DNA of 47,436 bases from Spirogloea muscicola (lineage: Eukaryota > Streptophyta > Zygnematophyceae > Spirogloeales > Spirogloeaceae). A program made the translations under genes and the position numbers. Where the stretch lies: contig WELB01000060.1 in assembly GCA_009602725.1 (NCBI GenBank), positions 249,329 through 296,764 on the forward strand, written 5' to 3'. How positions within the stretch are numbered: position 1 is the stretch's first letter; each line of letters opens with the position of its first letter. The notes beneath the pieces are model-generated. The model searched no databases, was not told the origin of the DNA, and was given only the letters and a program-made list of their open reading frames with translations. Of this stretch, positions 38,617-47,436 are shown one piece after another.

Positions 38617-38964
38617 CTAATATGGGTCGACAGGGCGACCTCTTTTAACGACGTGTACCAAGATCTCAATGTCCGGAGTCAGTGCCAGGCGGCCTGCGAA
38701 ACTGCGTCCTCCAACTCGCAGCGCCTCAGGGCTTGGCTCCATGAAGCATGCTGAAGCCCACGGTCTACATTGCATGGTGGACATGGCCGGCGAGCTCAGT
38801 GGCCCCGGCGGCAGCTCACCCTGGCCAGCGTCCAGAGGCCTCGCTCCACCATCGTCGTCGCCCTCTGCAATGGGGCCAAGGGCGGCCTTCTTCCTTTCAC
38901 GCATCTGCCGCTCCGCGCTCGGGCTGACCCAGAGGTTGTTGGCAAGAAGGATGCGGGGTTGGAG
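38617..38964 (-). CDS. Unassigned open exon-like segment
   Basis: After an acceptor-like CATTGTAG the minus strand stays open for 116 codons to a TAG at 38617. The translation begins LQPRILLANNLWVSPSAERQ and continues MRERKKAALGPIAEGDDDGG, with a charged, protein-like composition, ending HVVKRGRPVDPY. I do not recognise a family. It lies just upstream of CPI1 on the same strand and could be an upstream exon of that gene, a separate small gene, or chance. A plus-strand 52-codon frame (38596-38754) overlaps it and is equally unrecognised. Confidence 0.2.
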   Translation of the reverse strand, partial: LQPRILLANNLWVSPSAERQMRERKKAALGPIAEGDDDGGARPLDAGQGELPPGPLSSPAMSTMQCRPWASACFMEPSPEALRVGGRSFAGRLALTPDIEILVHVVKRGRPVDPY

Positions 38965-39281
38965 CTACAATGCAAAGGTACTTGGAGGGTTGCTGGAGAC
39001 GCGTTTGGTGGCCGCTTGAGACGTAGAGATTCCTGGCGCAACTCTGTGGTCTGTGAAAAGAGTGTGTTTGAGGAAGGAGAGAGACAGCAGTGACACGCGG
39101 ACAAGGAGAGAGGCTTGGGGAGAGTGGGGAGCGCAACCGAGGGCGGTGCCTGGAGGCGGGGCTGTGACGAAGAAGAGAGTGAGTGCCTGCTCAGTGACTC
39201 CCTAACCGTCTTTCTTCCATCCAGTAGCCCAACTCGGAAAGCATAGCAGCAGCGGAAAGAGAGCGGTACCTCTGTTGACAA

Positions 39282-39490
39282 GAAGACGACTTTTCCGTAG
39301 AGGGCGATGACTTTGATACTGGTGTCAGCCACCAGTCAATTCGGAAGCGCTGTTTCCTTTCGTTCGAGTTTGGCTAGCCCAGGAAGTGAGTGGACAAAAC
39401 ATGATCGAACGGGCCAGAAAAGCGCTGAAGCACAATGTGACTCAGGTGGCCACTGGGTGCTCCAGATGCGCCTGGTGAGCAGCCGCAGGT
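39282..39490 (+). repeat. Longest copy of the interspersed repeat family (SINE-like)
   Basis: Starts AGACGACTTTTCCGTAGAGG, continues with an internal piece absent from other copies (about 39311-39360, containing GTTCGAGTT near a possible pol III B box), then GGCTAGCCCAGGA, GAGTGGACAAAACATGATCG and GGGCCAGAAAAGCGCTGAAG (39411-39430), ending near GAGCAGCCGCAG. It aligns with 12211-12380 and shorter pieces at 11.4-11.8 kb and 15.8 kb. No protein is encoded. It lies between CPI1 and PSTK in a 1.5-kb region with no secure gene. Confidence 0.65.
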
Positions 39491-39513
39491 CAGAGAAACT
39501 AGTCTGCGGTAGC

Positions 39514-39543
39514 GGCTCTAGACGCTAGGTAGCGTCTAGAGCC
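39514..39543. repeat. Perfect 13-bp inverted repeat with 4-base loop
   Basis: GGCTCTAGACGCT, loop AGGT, AGCGTCTAGAGCC. It lies 20-30 bases after the end of the SINE-like repeat at 39282-39490 and about 460 bases upstream of the PSTK start. Confidence 0.9.
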
Positions 39544-40002
39544 ATACAGAGCGGTGCCTGTGTTGCCACCACAAGGTTGGCGACGTCCACTGGCCCACCT
39601 TCCGGTCCCTGCTTCAGCAGCATAGTCGTTCTCCTGCTTCGTTCTGTGGGCCCTTGACAGCCCTCGCCACCTCTCTGAAGAGCCGTCTTTGTTCTGGCGC
39701 CTAGACTTCCAGCCAACGTGCAACGGCAGCCGAGGCCAGGCGGACAGTGCCAGAAGGAGGGAAACACGAGATGCCAGCCATGGCAGACGTGGCAGCGGGC
39801 TCGCAGCTGCCAGCAGTGTGAAAGACTCGCAGAAAAAGCTGTGGTGTTGCTCTAGCACTGGCATGCAGTCCCAGTCAGTCAGTTCTGCAGAGCTGGCCAG
39901 ACTGCTGGGCGCCCAGCTGCAGAGCTGCCGACTCAGAGGCAGCCGCAGTGGCGGCAGCAGCGGCGGCAGCTCCATGAAGTGCGGCGGTCGACGGAGGCAG
40001 TG

Positions 40003-42722
40003 ATGGTGCCACGGGCGGCGGCGTGCCTGGCAGTGCTGATGGGCCTCCCGGCAGCTGGGAAGACCACGCTCGCCCGCGCACTGGCGGCCCTCGCCGCAGG
40101 TGATAGCTGCAAGTGCACGCTCCCTGAATGCATGAGATTTTGCATAACAAATTGCAGCCACGGTTAAGATCTTGGTAGAAGTAACTGCGCCCTCCAGCTT
40201 TCCAGCTCTTGCCGGCTCCGAAGCTAACTGCAACAGTGCTGTGTGCACTGTGGCGTCCTTAGCGTCCCCAGACGGCGTCGGGACACCTGCCACTGCTCTG
40301 AAGGTGGCCGTTATTCACTTTGACGACTTCCGATGCGGTAGCGGCAGCGGTCTCCTCAAGGACTGGCGGGTCAGCACGAGGATGGCTGTGCTCTCAGCCC
40401 ATACAGAACATCTGGAGTCAGCATTTGCTTAGGTGCCATAATACAGGGTGGACACTTAGAATGGCGTTCTGGACTCACGTCAACGTGTACCTTCGCTCTG
40501 CCGTCACGCCAAGTATCTCAGGACTTATTTTTCGTTGAGCTCGTGGAGTGGCGGCATGCTGCAGGAAGCCCGGCACGAGGCCCTGCACCAGGTGGAATTA
40601 CTCCTCCAACACCAGGACGCTGAAGGTGGCCAGCTAGTGACCTGTGGTTGGCAGAAAATGCTCGCAATGATTAGTGTCTTTTGATGCTATGAGATTTTTC
40701 TCTTGTTCGTCACTATCATACGGGCCTCTCCTATATAATGTCTAATCAGACGCATACTGTTGGTGTGCTTTGTTTTCATAGAAAGTGATTATTTGGTGGG
40801 AGCAGCGCACTGATCATGTGCAATTCCATCCTCCATGAGCTATCTGGTCTAGGATTTATGTGAGGTTTCGAATACAGGGGTTTGACTTGGCCCACAGCCT
40901 GCGCTCACGTTGCTGACGCGCTCCCTTGTGGCCGCCAGCGCAGTTGCTGATTATTGTGGATGACACCATGGAGCTACGCAGTGTGCGGCTAAGGGCTTAC
41001 AAGCTTGCCCGCCGCTGTGAGCCCTTGCCTGCTTGAGAACACTGCTTTGTATTATACATTGACCTTATATTGACTTGAAAGACCAACAAGGCTATGAGTC
41101 TTCTTGGAGCTTGTGGTCTATTTCCTAGTGTTCTTAATCCAGTACTCAAGTATCCAGCAACCCAGTAATCCAGTACTCCTGCTGCATTTGCATTACATTA
41201 CTTGCTCAATGCAGGAATGTGCTGTAGTGCAACTGTAATGTGATATCGCAAAGAACTTCACAGACCTGATTCATCGGATGTATGTCCTCTAGATATCAGT
41301 GCTGGGGAGCTCACCTGTGCAGTGACTGCAACTGTGCCCACAGATGGGGCAGCTTTCATAGTAGTCTACATAGCGGCGCCCCTGGCTGTGTCCCAAGCCA
41401 GGAATGAGAGCAGGCCCGCTCAGCAGCGAGTACCAGAGTCCGTCCTGGCCCAAATGGCTGCGAGGCTGGAGCCTCCTGACGGCACAATGCACGCCTCGGA
41501 GCACAGTGCTGTTATTGTCAACGCAAACGGAAATCCTCAGGATCTCAGGTGACACTCATTCCTGCAACTATGAGCTGGCGTGCCGTAGTGCCGTATCTGT
41601 CTGAAGCTAACTACAAGTGCTGAGCCTTGCGCCTTGTATATTGGGGACCACATTTTCAATCTAGACCTTCATGTCCTGCTTATAAGTTGTGTAAATATAA
41701 GGTGATGGCAGAAGCCATCCAGTCATTGATGTACTCAGAGGGCTTTGTTTGACTTGTACACTAAGGGCTGCTGAGAGGCTCTGCAGCCAGCAGGTGTGGG
41801 AGGAGCTGCTGCAGCGGTGGGGCGAGCCGGCGCCAGCCTTGACCTCTCACGATGATTCCACGACACAGGTAAATATGTGACAAACAAGTATGCAGCAACA
41901 CCAGTTTGAAGGTCACTCTGGCGGCCAGCTTGTGGTCAATCTTGAAGCTTTGAAGTACATGTGCAGCATCGCTGGGTCGGTCTGCACTCTTACAATGAAC
42001 ATCGCGGAGATTCTACAAAGAATGTAACGACCTTGGTGTATCTTGTGCAGAATGATCATAAGATCGCAAACAGCGCTCTACACTTGCTTGATCTTCGTAC
42101 AAGGAAGCTTCTGTCTACTTCGTTATCTGCACTTCAAGCACGTGAGAGCTCAAATTCTGCTCACATCCTCCACTAGCAAGAGCCCAGGTTATGATTTGTG
42201 TACAGCTGAAGAGCCGAGAGAGGTGAACCTTAAACCATTGCGCCTCACAGGCTCACTCTTAAAGCAGCGGTGACCCACACATTGTAGACTGTAGACCCTA
42301 GCTTCTGATGAGCACTAACAAATAAATAGGATCAATGCGAGCAGTACTATGTGTCACCGTTGTTTTGTTGGGTCATATATATGCTATTGACCAGCCCCTG
42401 ACATTAAAAGACACCTTTCTTAATGGCCTCTGTAGATTCCGTCAAGCTGTGTATCACGCCGCGGTTGCTGTGATTGCCTGTTCCAGGTGGCGACTACAGG
42501 GAAACTCTTGAAGCTGCTCAGCAATTGAGTGGGGCGCGCAGGGAGCTGCTCTCCAAGGCCAGGGCATTTGCTGCCACCTGCCACACCGAGACAAGTGGGA
42601 GGCTGGAGGTTGAGCAAGGAGCCAGCAGTTCAGCGGGACTTTTGATGGAGTATGTGGAAGCAGAGGTTGCAAGATATGAAGCCCGGTGCTTCCAGGCGCT
42701 AGATAGCCTTCAACAAGATTGA
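40003..42722 (+). CDS. PSTK: L-seryl-tRNA(Sec) kinase
   Basis: Phosphorylates Ser-tRNA(Sec) to Sep-tRNA(Sec), the substrate for SepSecS in eukaryotic selenocysteine synthesis; cytosolic. Eight exons in phase: 40003-40099, 40158-40369, 40565-40625, 40939-41016, 41344-41548, 41766-41868, 42051-42141, 42487-42722; 360 residues, near the animal size. Walker A is GLPAAGKTT (exon 1), then VAVIHFDDF, DWREARHEALHQVELLLQ and a Walker B-like LLIIVDDTMELRSVRLRAYK. The block RRYGAAFIVVYIAAPL is followed by QARNESRPAQQRVPESVLA, RLEPPDGTMHASEHSAVIV and SALHLLDLRTRKLLSTSL. These match PSTK more closely than its paralog KTI12, for example the ARNE...VPES...LEPP...EHS series. Start ATG 40003 sits directly before the P-loop strand. 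The exon 2 acceptor could instead be at 40178 or 40205; all keep phase. Confidence 0.9.
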
Positions 42723-43344
42723 GCTTCCGGAAAGCAACTGTATCTTCACTTTGGCGCGTGTATACAAGCCTGCACTCATTCACACGTTCAAATGAGCTCT
42801 GCGTCCAAGCTTTGTAGCATATGTTGGTCTGAATTTGCGTCTCAAGTATTGATGACAGCTTCTTGTATTGACAGCTATTTTAGTATCTGCCTGTTCAAGT
42901 ATCACAGCCTCTTAAAACCATGCCTGCCACTGGCACTGCATTGTACATATATGCAGATGCACATAGCTTAACTAGCATCAGGCGGCCACATCACTGTGCA
43001 CATGTAGGGACGAGCCAGTCTCCAGGCAACGGCCCTCTTTGCTGCTTCTTAATTGTCTGTGCATGCTACTGTCTCGGTACCATCAAGGTAGAGCAAGAGC
43101 AGATGCTTACTTATGCTCTGCTCTTTGTTGTCAACTATAACGGAAACAATCTAATAATGGTACAAGGGACCAAATTGTTGTAATATTCAGGCTGCTGAAC
43201 GTAGCTTCTGAGTTCTACTCATGCGCGCTCGCTGTGATTTGCCAATCGATAAGGAAGGGTATATGTGGACGCCTTCACCAAGCACATGCCTTTACATGAC
43301 TCTCCTCAAGAACCCTAACGGCAAGCACTGAGCCCAGACTCAGA
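42723..43344. other. Convergent intergenic region, no gene seen
   Basis: Between the 3' ends of PSTK (+) and the Nudix gene (-). AT-richer than its neighbours, with only short open frames; presumably holds both 3' UTRs. Confidence 0.5.
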
Positions 43345-46089
43345 CTAAGCTGAATTAGGAGGTGGAGGTAGAAGGCCTTCTCTGGATGCCATCTCGTAGA
43401 TGGCGCAAGCAGCCAGAACCTTCGAGTCAGCGGAGCTCCGCCAGAGCTGGGGATAAGGCACAAGCCTGACCTGGATCAGCTCGCCGTGGTCTCTCAGGCC
43501 AGTTTTCCTGCCTCGTAACTGCTCTACAATCTGCCACGTGAAGGACAACTGCGTGAGATTGCCGGCATGTACAGCTACTGGCCTGCAACTTCATACATCA
43601 GGCGAGGTTTAGGAGATTGGAGGGCTGATTTTTAGGCTCACACAGAGTCGCAAAGGCTAATTCCTGCTTTTTAACTAAATTACCACAGATTGCCTGAAAA
43701 GTAGGTCCATGATTCTGATCAATACTTCGTAAACAACAACGCTCTGTTCCCAAACTGTTCCCAAACCGTTCCCAAAGTGAAGCTGGTGGACAAAGAGTGT
43801 ACCTCTTTGTCCACTTTTGTGCGGTAAAGAAAGAGGGTGATTTGTTCGTCACTTCCACCCTAAACAACAGGCAACATATTGGCATATCGTCAGGAAATGC
43901 GACAAACAGCACAGTGGGGTGAGAGAGGCCTGTTCTGGTGATTCCATCGCTGAAAGGCATCGAAGTGTTAAGTAGGCAAAGGGTTGAGAATGCCTGCTCC
44001 TCTATAAGACTCCATATGAACTCGTATGTCACATGGCAAGTTCTTTCACTTTCACGCAAGAGATGGACATACTGGAGATGGGTACATCTTCTGACTGGTA
44101 TCAGGGTCAAGTAGTGCTGTCAGATCCACAAGGTCCTCCGCCTTCAAGTGTATCCCAGTTTCCTCCTCAACCTGATAACATACAACAGGTGGTGAGCGCA
44201 CTTCTCTTCATGCTTCAAGGTTGCCAGTGATGAGGCTAATAGAGTTGCCCAGTTGCCAAGAAGGTAGTCTAGCAGCATTGTCATGCATCGTCACTGCATT
44301 GTCACTCCATCATTGTCAATTGGAGGGGCTTCTGCATCTTACCTCTCTAGCTGCTGTTCCTACGAAGTCGCCTTCACCATCATCGAGCATGCCTGCAGGC
44401 AGTTCAAGAATGGCTCTGCCCACTGGTACTCGAGCCTGGCACAGCTCGCCGCGCAGATCACGTGCTGGTACACATCATGAACAATCCATTGAGCAGAGGC
44501 TTCGACCTGCCTACAGCTGTGTCCATCTTCACATCTACTGTTAACTCGAGCATCACGTGCTGGTCGTGCATTAGCCCAGGCTAATGGCTTCCGTGGGGGT
44601 GGTTTGGCTCCTCAGTATAGCTTGTCCGATATGCATGTGCTCACTCGGGGATATTAGTGTTCCCCTTAGCCAGCTCATTACCCAGTTAAAATGACATTTG
44701 TAAGGCTAGAATTGGCCTCCCTTGTTCAATTTCATGCGCACCGCGCGCCTTCTCTCTTAACTCGAGCATAGTGCAAGCACCGAGGTATGATTGGAGCAGC
44801 TTCACTAATTTACAAGAACAAGCCGAGCCACTTTTCAACGATAGGAGAGGCTAAGATAAGGCATGACAAGCTACACCATTGATTCGTCACTCGTATATGT
44901 CAAGCAGTTGTGCACCTGTTCTGTAAGCACCGCATACTGCTCACCCTCGCACTCAAGCAGCATGAGTATCCCCACCGCTCCTCCCCGGGCGAAGACAATG
45001 CCTGGCAGCTGCAGCCAAGTCAAGCAAGGCTAATGCCGCAGCTCTCTTCAAAGCTTCTGCCTGTTATTGCACACGTCATTGTACCAGCTTAAATGTACGA
45101 GCTGGTTCTGTATGGTGTGTGACAAGGGAGTCAAGCAGTACAGGTTGGAGACATGGGAAGTGCTTTATCATCTGATGGCTGCCTCGGTTGCAGGTAGAAG
45201 TACTACAATTAATGCTCGACTGTTGTAAATTGCAGACCTTGCTTTGTGTTCCATTGTCGTAGATGTCCGCTTTGAACTTCACAAAGCCAACACGTTGTCC
45301 AAACATGTCCACGCTCTGGAAAAGGTTGACAAGTCCTTGACGCCGTTGTGTCAGTCGTTTCTCAGGGTGCTCACTCTCTTTGGTGTCCACACATGCAAAT
45401 TGCATGGTGACTAGGAGCTCACGGGCAAGAAGCTTGGCAGCAGGCAGATAGCCGTGACTCAAAGGCGTGAGTGCCTGAAGTTGCTCCTTGCAGTATGACT
45501 GGAGTGAGAGAATGTTCTGAACTAAGGTAAAGTAAATGATCCCAGGCTCGACCACAACATGGTCCACCATGAACTACAATGTCACCAGTGGCCAAAGGGT
45601 GCAGCAACAAAGGCCTTTCGTTGACCTGCACTACCCCACCTGGATTGTGATTTTGCGGAGAGTGCAGCCGAGGTTGAGGATACCGCCAGGGCCACGCAGA
45701 GCCTTCTCCCATTCCTTGAATGGCACCGATGCCAGTGCCTTCCTGACAATATTGACGAACCGCATAAATTACACCTGGAGCTAATGCCACGTCCAGCGAT
45801 GTTGATCTGTTTCATTTGGTCACAAATCTCCATCGTTACGCAGCTTAGCTTTCTGTTGACTGTTGTGGCACACATTTATCTCCTTTGCCTGCAAAGCGTG
45901 ACACAGTTGCTGGGACGTGCATCACGAGCTTGCGGACTTCAGCGTGCTTGATCCTCACTGAAAGGGTCCATGACCTTCTTGAGCCAATGTGCAACCTTAC
46001 TCTATCTCAGCTTCGCTGACGCCAGGCGCCCCGGTGACTTGCACTGGCAGCCCAGCAACGACGGCGTCCTTGGTCAGCCCTTCTGCCAT
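43345..46089 (-). CDS. NUDX14: Nudix hydrolase, ADP-sugar/ADP-ribose pyrophosphatase (NUDX14 type)
   Basis: Hydrolyses ADP-glucose or ADP-ribose to sugar-1-phosphate and AMP; the plant NUDX14 is plastidic and affects starch precursor levels. Exons (minus): 46089-46001, 45742-45640, 45315-45238, 45008-44916, 44435-44343, 44171-44073, 43859-43803, 43530-43345; 265 residues from Met at 46089. Blocks: VDMFGQRVGFVKFKADIY, PGIVFARGGAVGIL, EQARVPVGRAILELPAGMLD, then the Nudix box GMLDDGEGDFVGTAAREV with EEETGI, SDEQITLFLYRTKV, TGLRDHGELIQVRLVPY and ADSKVLAACAIYEMASREGL. The box has one more residue between Glu and Arg-Glu than the canonical GX5EX7REUXEEXGU, as in this subfamily. Upstream of Met the frame stays open about 40 codons with an Arg/Ser/Ala-rich sequence (SVARTVRKPVYRASSASTS), a likely plastid transit peptide. 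A first exon carrying the true start may lie further upstream. Confidence 0.92.
44541..44769. mobile_element. 203-bp non-autonomous insertion with 13-bp target-site duplication
   Basis: TTAACTCGAGCAT occurs exactly at 44541-44553 and 44757-44769. The 203 bases between (44554-44756) form the insert. Its last 68 bases (44688-44755) recur at 15985-16050, and the shared part ends one base before the right duplication. No open frame, terminal inverted repeats or poly-A tail were seen. A 13-bp duplication fits retroposition (SINE-like) better than most DNA transposons. It lies in the NUDX14 intron between exons 44916 and 44435. Confidence 0.8.
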
Positions 46090-46531
46090 AGAGGTCGACG
46101 CGCTGGACGCCCGGTATACTGGCTTCCTGACGGTGCGCGCCACCGAGCGGTTGCCGCTTGCGGCGGGCAGAGAGTTCAGCCTCGCGTTCTGCCACCGCGC
46201 AGGAGGCCACTACTGAGGTCAGCCACCACGGCTTCAGGAGGATGAGGGACGGCTGTCACTGAGGTCACGATGGTGGCGGGAGGCGACGCAAAGGCGACGT
46301 CAGCGCTGTGCCGTCTGGCATTGCGAACGACGGCTTCTGATGCTGCAGCGCTCGGCGGGAGAGAGGCGGCGCAGCGTCCACATCGTCAGTGAGACGAGTG
46401 AGTGGCCTCAAGGGCCGGGGCCTCCGCCGGGCGCGCCTCACCCTGGCGCAGTGGCCCGGGGCTCGGGCGGCCCTGGCGGCCACCAGCTGCGTGGCGTGCA
46501 GTCCCGCCCGGCGCAGGGCCTGCGCCGGCAT

Positions 46532-46576
<45 letters not shown>

Positions 46577-46770
46577 TGGATTTGCTGCTCACTGCCGGAG
46601 GAAGGGGAATGCTGGCAGCCTTGCCACGTGGCGGTACAGCACGAGCTGACGTGGATGCCAGGTCGCCGCCATGTAGGACGGTGCCTGCTGCCACCGTGGC
46701 GTGATCGGAGCGGCGTCTCCGCCCTCGCGGCCGGCTCGCTCGTCGAGGGCCGTTCGGCTGGAAGGGGGCT
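46090..46770. other. GC-rich region upstream of the Nudix gene,with CGG microsatellite
   Basis: Contains the putative transit-peptide coding stretch of the Nudix gene (to about 46213 on the minus strand) and an uninterrupted CGG run (46531-46575, about 14 units). Long open frames occur in several frames on both strands because of GC content, and none is supported. A minus-strand ATG at about 46325 followed by RRLPPPS and a GT could be the missing first exon of the Nudix gene, but this is guesswork. Confidence 0.4.
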
Positions 46771-47400
46771 GTGACGAAGTGTCCAACCCCACAAGGGTAT
46801 CCACGTGTTGCACGAGCGCCATGCTGGGCGCCAGCGTGGCCTTCGTGGGCTGAGCCCCCCCCTTCTTCCGCCGGGACGCGGACGGGACGGGACAGAGCCT
46901 GGCAACGAGACGGGAACGGGACGAGTCGTGGCGGGACTCGTGGAGCCACAGCGTCAGGCTCCTCGCCATCGGCTGACGCCCTGGGCGCACTCCTTCGGGC
47001 TTTGCCACTCCGCCCCACCCCCCTCCCCGGGTCCACCTCAGTGCCCGCTACCGCGCCGTCCCTTTGCGCAGGCCCGCCCCCCTCCCCCTCCTCCGACGAG
47101 TTCGTCCCCTTGGCGGTGGACGTGCACGGGGCTCTTGGGTCCCAGTGGCTTGACCTGTTGGCTAGGCTTGCGCGGCGGGCTGTGTCCCGCAGACGCGGCG
47201 AGCCAGCCGACTTCAACGCCGCGGGCTCGTGGGCTCAGGTATATCGGATGCGCCTCTCTGTATCCCTGCAGCGGTCCATGGCCCACGCTCTGCATCTGCG
47301 AGCTGGCCGTGCTCTCGCTGCGGGCTCTGGCTTTCGTCAGGGTGATAGCTTCCCGGCAGCTAGTCTGTCGGATCTGAGGCTCCTCACTCGTACTTATTGA
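46771..47400 (+). pseudogene. Probable C-terminal relic of a non-LTR retrotransposon ORF
   Basis: The frame is open to a TGA at 47398-47400. The last hundred codons read DEFVPLAVDVHGALGSQWLD, LLARLARRAVSRRRG, SWAQVYRMRLSVSLQRSMAH and LHLRAGRAL. This is the pattern found downstream of reverse transcriptase in algal LINE-type ORF2 proteins: a FVP(L/F)xVDxxG strand, an Arg-rich helix, then SW...YRxRLSVxLQRS. No reverse transcriptase or endonuclease domain lies upstream in the window, and the preceding part is Pro/Gly/Arg low-complexity sequence. It is therefore a fragment at best. Alternatively it could be an exon of an unknown gene continuing past the right edge. Confidence 0.4.
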
Positions 47401-47436
47401 GTGATCCATCCTCCCCCTGTTTTACCATTGCATCCT

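Noticed and set aside
38596-38754. 52-codon plus-strand frame starting CCATGGCG
   Set aside because: Good start context but no recognisable family or neighbouring exon, and it overlaps another open segment on the opposite strand.
39499-40293. 264-codon open frame on the minus strand
   Set aside because: Antisense to PSTK exon 1 and part of exon 2, and it ends in the hairpin. No family resemblance.
40003-42722. KTI12 (Elongator-associated) instead of PSTK
   Set aside because: The two are homologous, but the VPES...LEPP...EHS and SALHLLDL blocks and the GLPAAGK P-loop follow PSTK.
46386-47216. 276-codon open frame on the minus strand
   Set aside because: Low-complexity Ala/Arg/Pro/Gly translation across a CGG microsatellite, lying opposite a plus-strand frame with better protein character. 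The openness is explained by GC content.

Overview
The window reads as nuclear DNA of a photosynthetic eukaryote of the green lineage. Genes are split by many short GT-AG introns. The products include a cycloeucalenol cycloisomerase (a plant-type sterol enzyme), a NUDX14-type ADP-sugar pyrophosphatase and plant-style LRR receptor-like proteins with the FNVSYNNL...GLCG juxtamembrane signature. Two TTTAGGG units form a telo-box-like element. A clear L-seryl-tRNA(Sec) kinase implies selenocysteine use, which land plants have lost. Together this suggests a green alga, perhaps on the streptophyte side; that placement is inference.

Layout, left to right. 2-3215 (+): acetyl-CoA C-acetyltransferase, 8 exons, 5' end outside the window. 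3891-4655 (+): TXNDC9-like thioredoxin-fold protein whose N-terminal part is missing at a single N. 6135-10847 (-): LRR receptor-like protein, copy A. About 11945-15603 (-): copy B, with a nearly identical 5' half and a broken 3' half. 16804-18425 (-): proteasome alpha-4/PSMA7 (PAD1), divergent from 19318-22929 (+): SERINC. 23833-30660 (-): PUS7/TruD pseudouridine synthase in 20 exons, divergent from 30970-32324 (+): BET1-like Qc-SNARE. 33118-36028 (+): FYVE plus ankyrin protein. 36203-38523 (-): CPI1. 40003-42722 (+): PSTK. 43345-46089 (-): NUDX14-like Nudix hydrolase. 46771-47400 (+): probable retroelement relic.

Exon models were built by hand. Each junction was required to be GT-AG, keep the reading frame and follow the family sequence. 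Most models close perfectly in phase: thiolase 428 aa, PSMA7 250 aa, SERINC 396 aa, PUS7 742 aa, BET1 132 aa, PSTK 360 aa, NUDX14 265 aa from the internal Met. The genes are mostly housekeeping and do not form one pathway.

The unusual material is in the accessory sequence. It comprises the LRR tandem pair with a sharp switch from diverged to almost identical sequence, a short interspersed repeat family clustered around that pair and again near 39.4 kb, a 203-bp insertion with a 13-bp target-site duplication in a NUDX14 intron, a perfect 13-bp hairpin beside one repeat copy, and CGG/CCG microsatellites near several 5' ends. No prokaryotic features, CRISPR arrays, rRNA or tRNA genes were seen. 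I did not recognise a wholly new multi-gene system.
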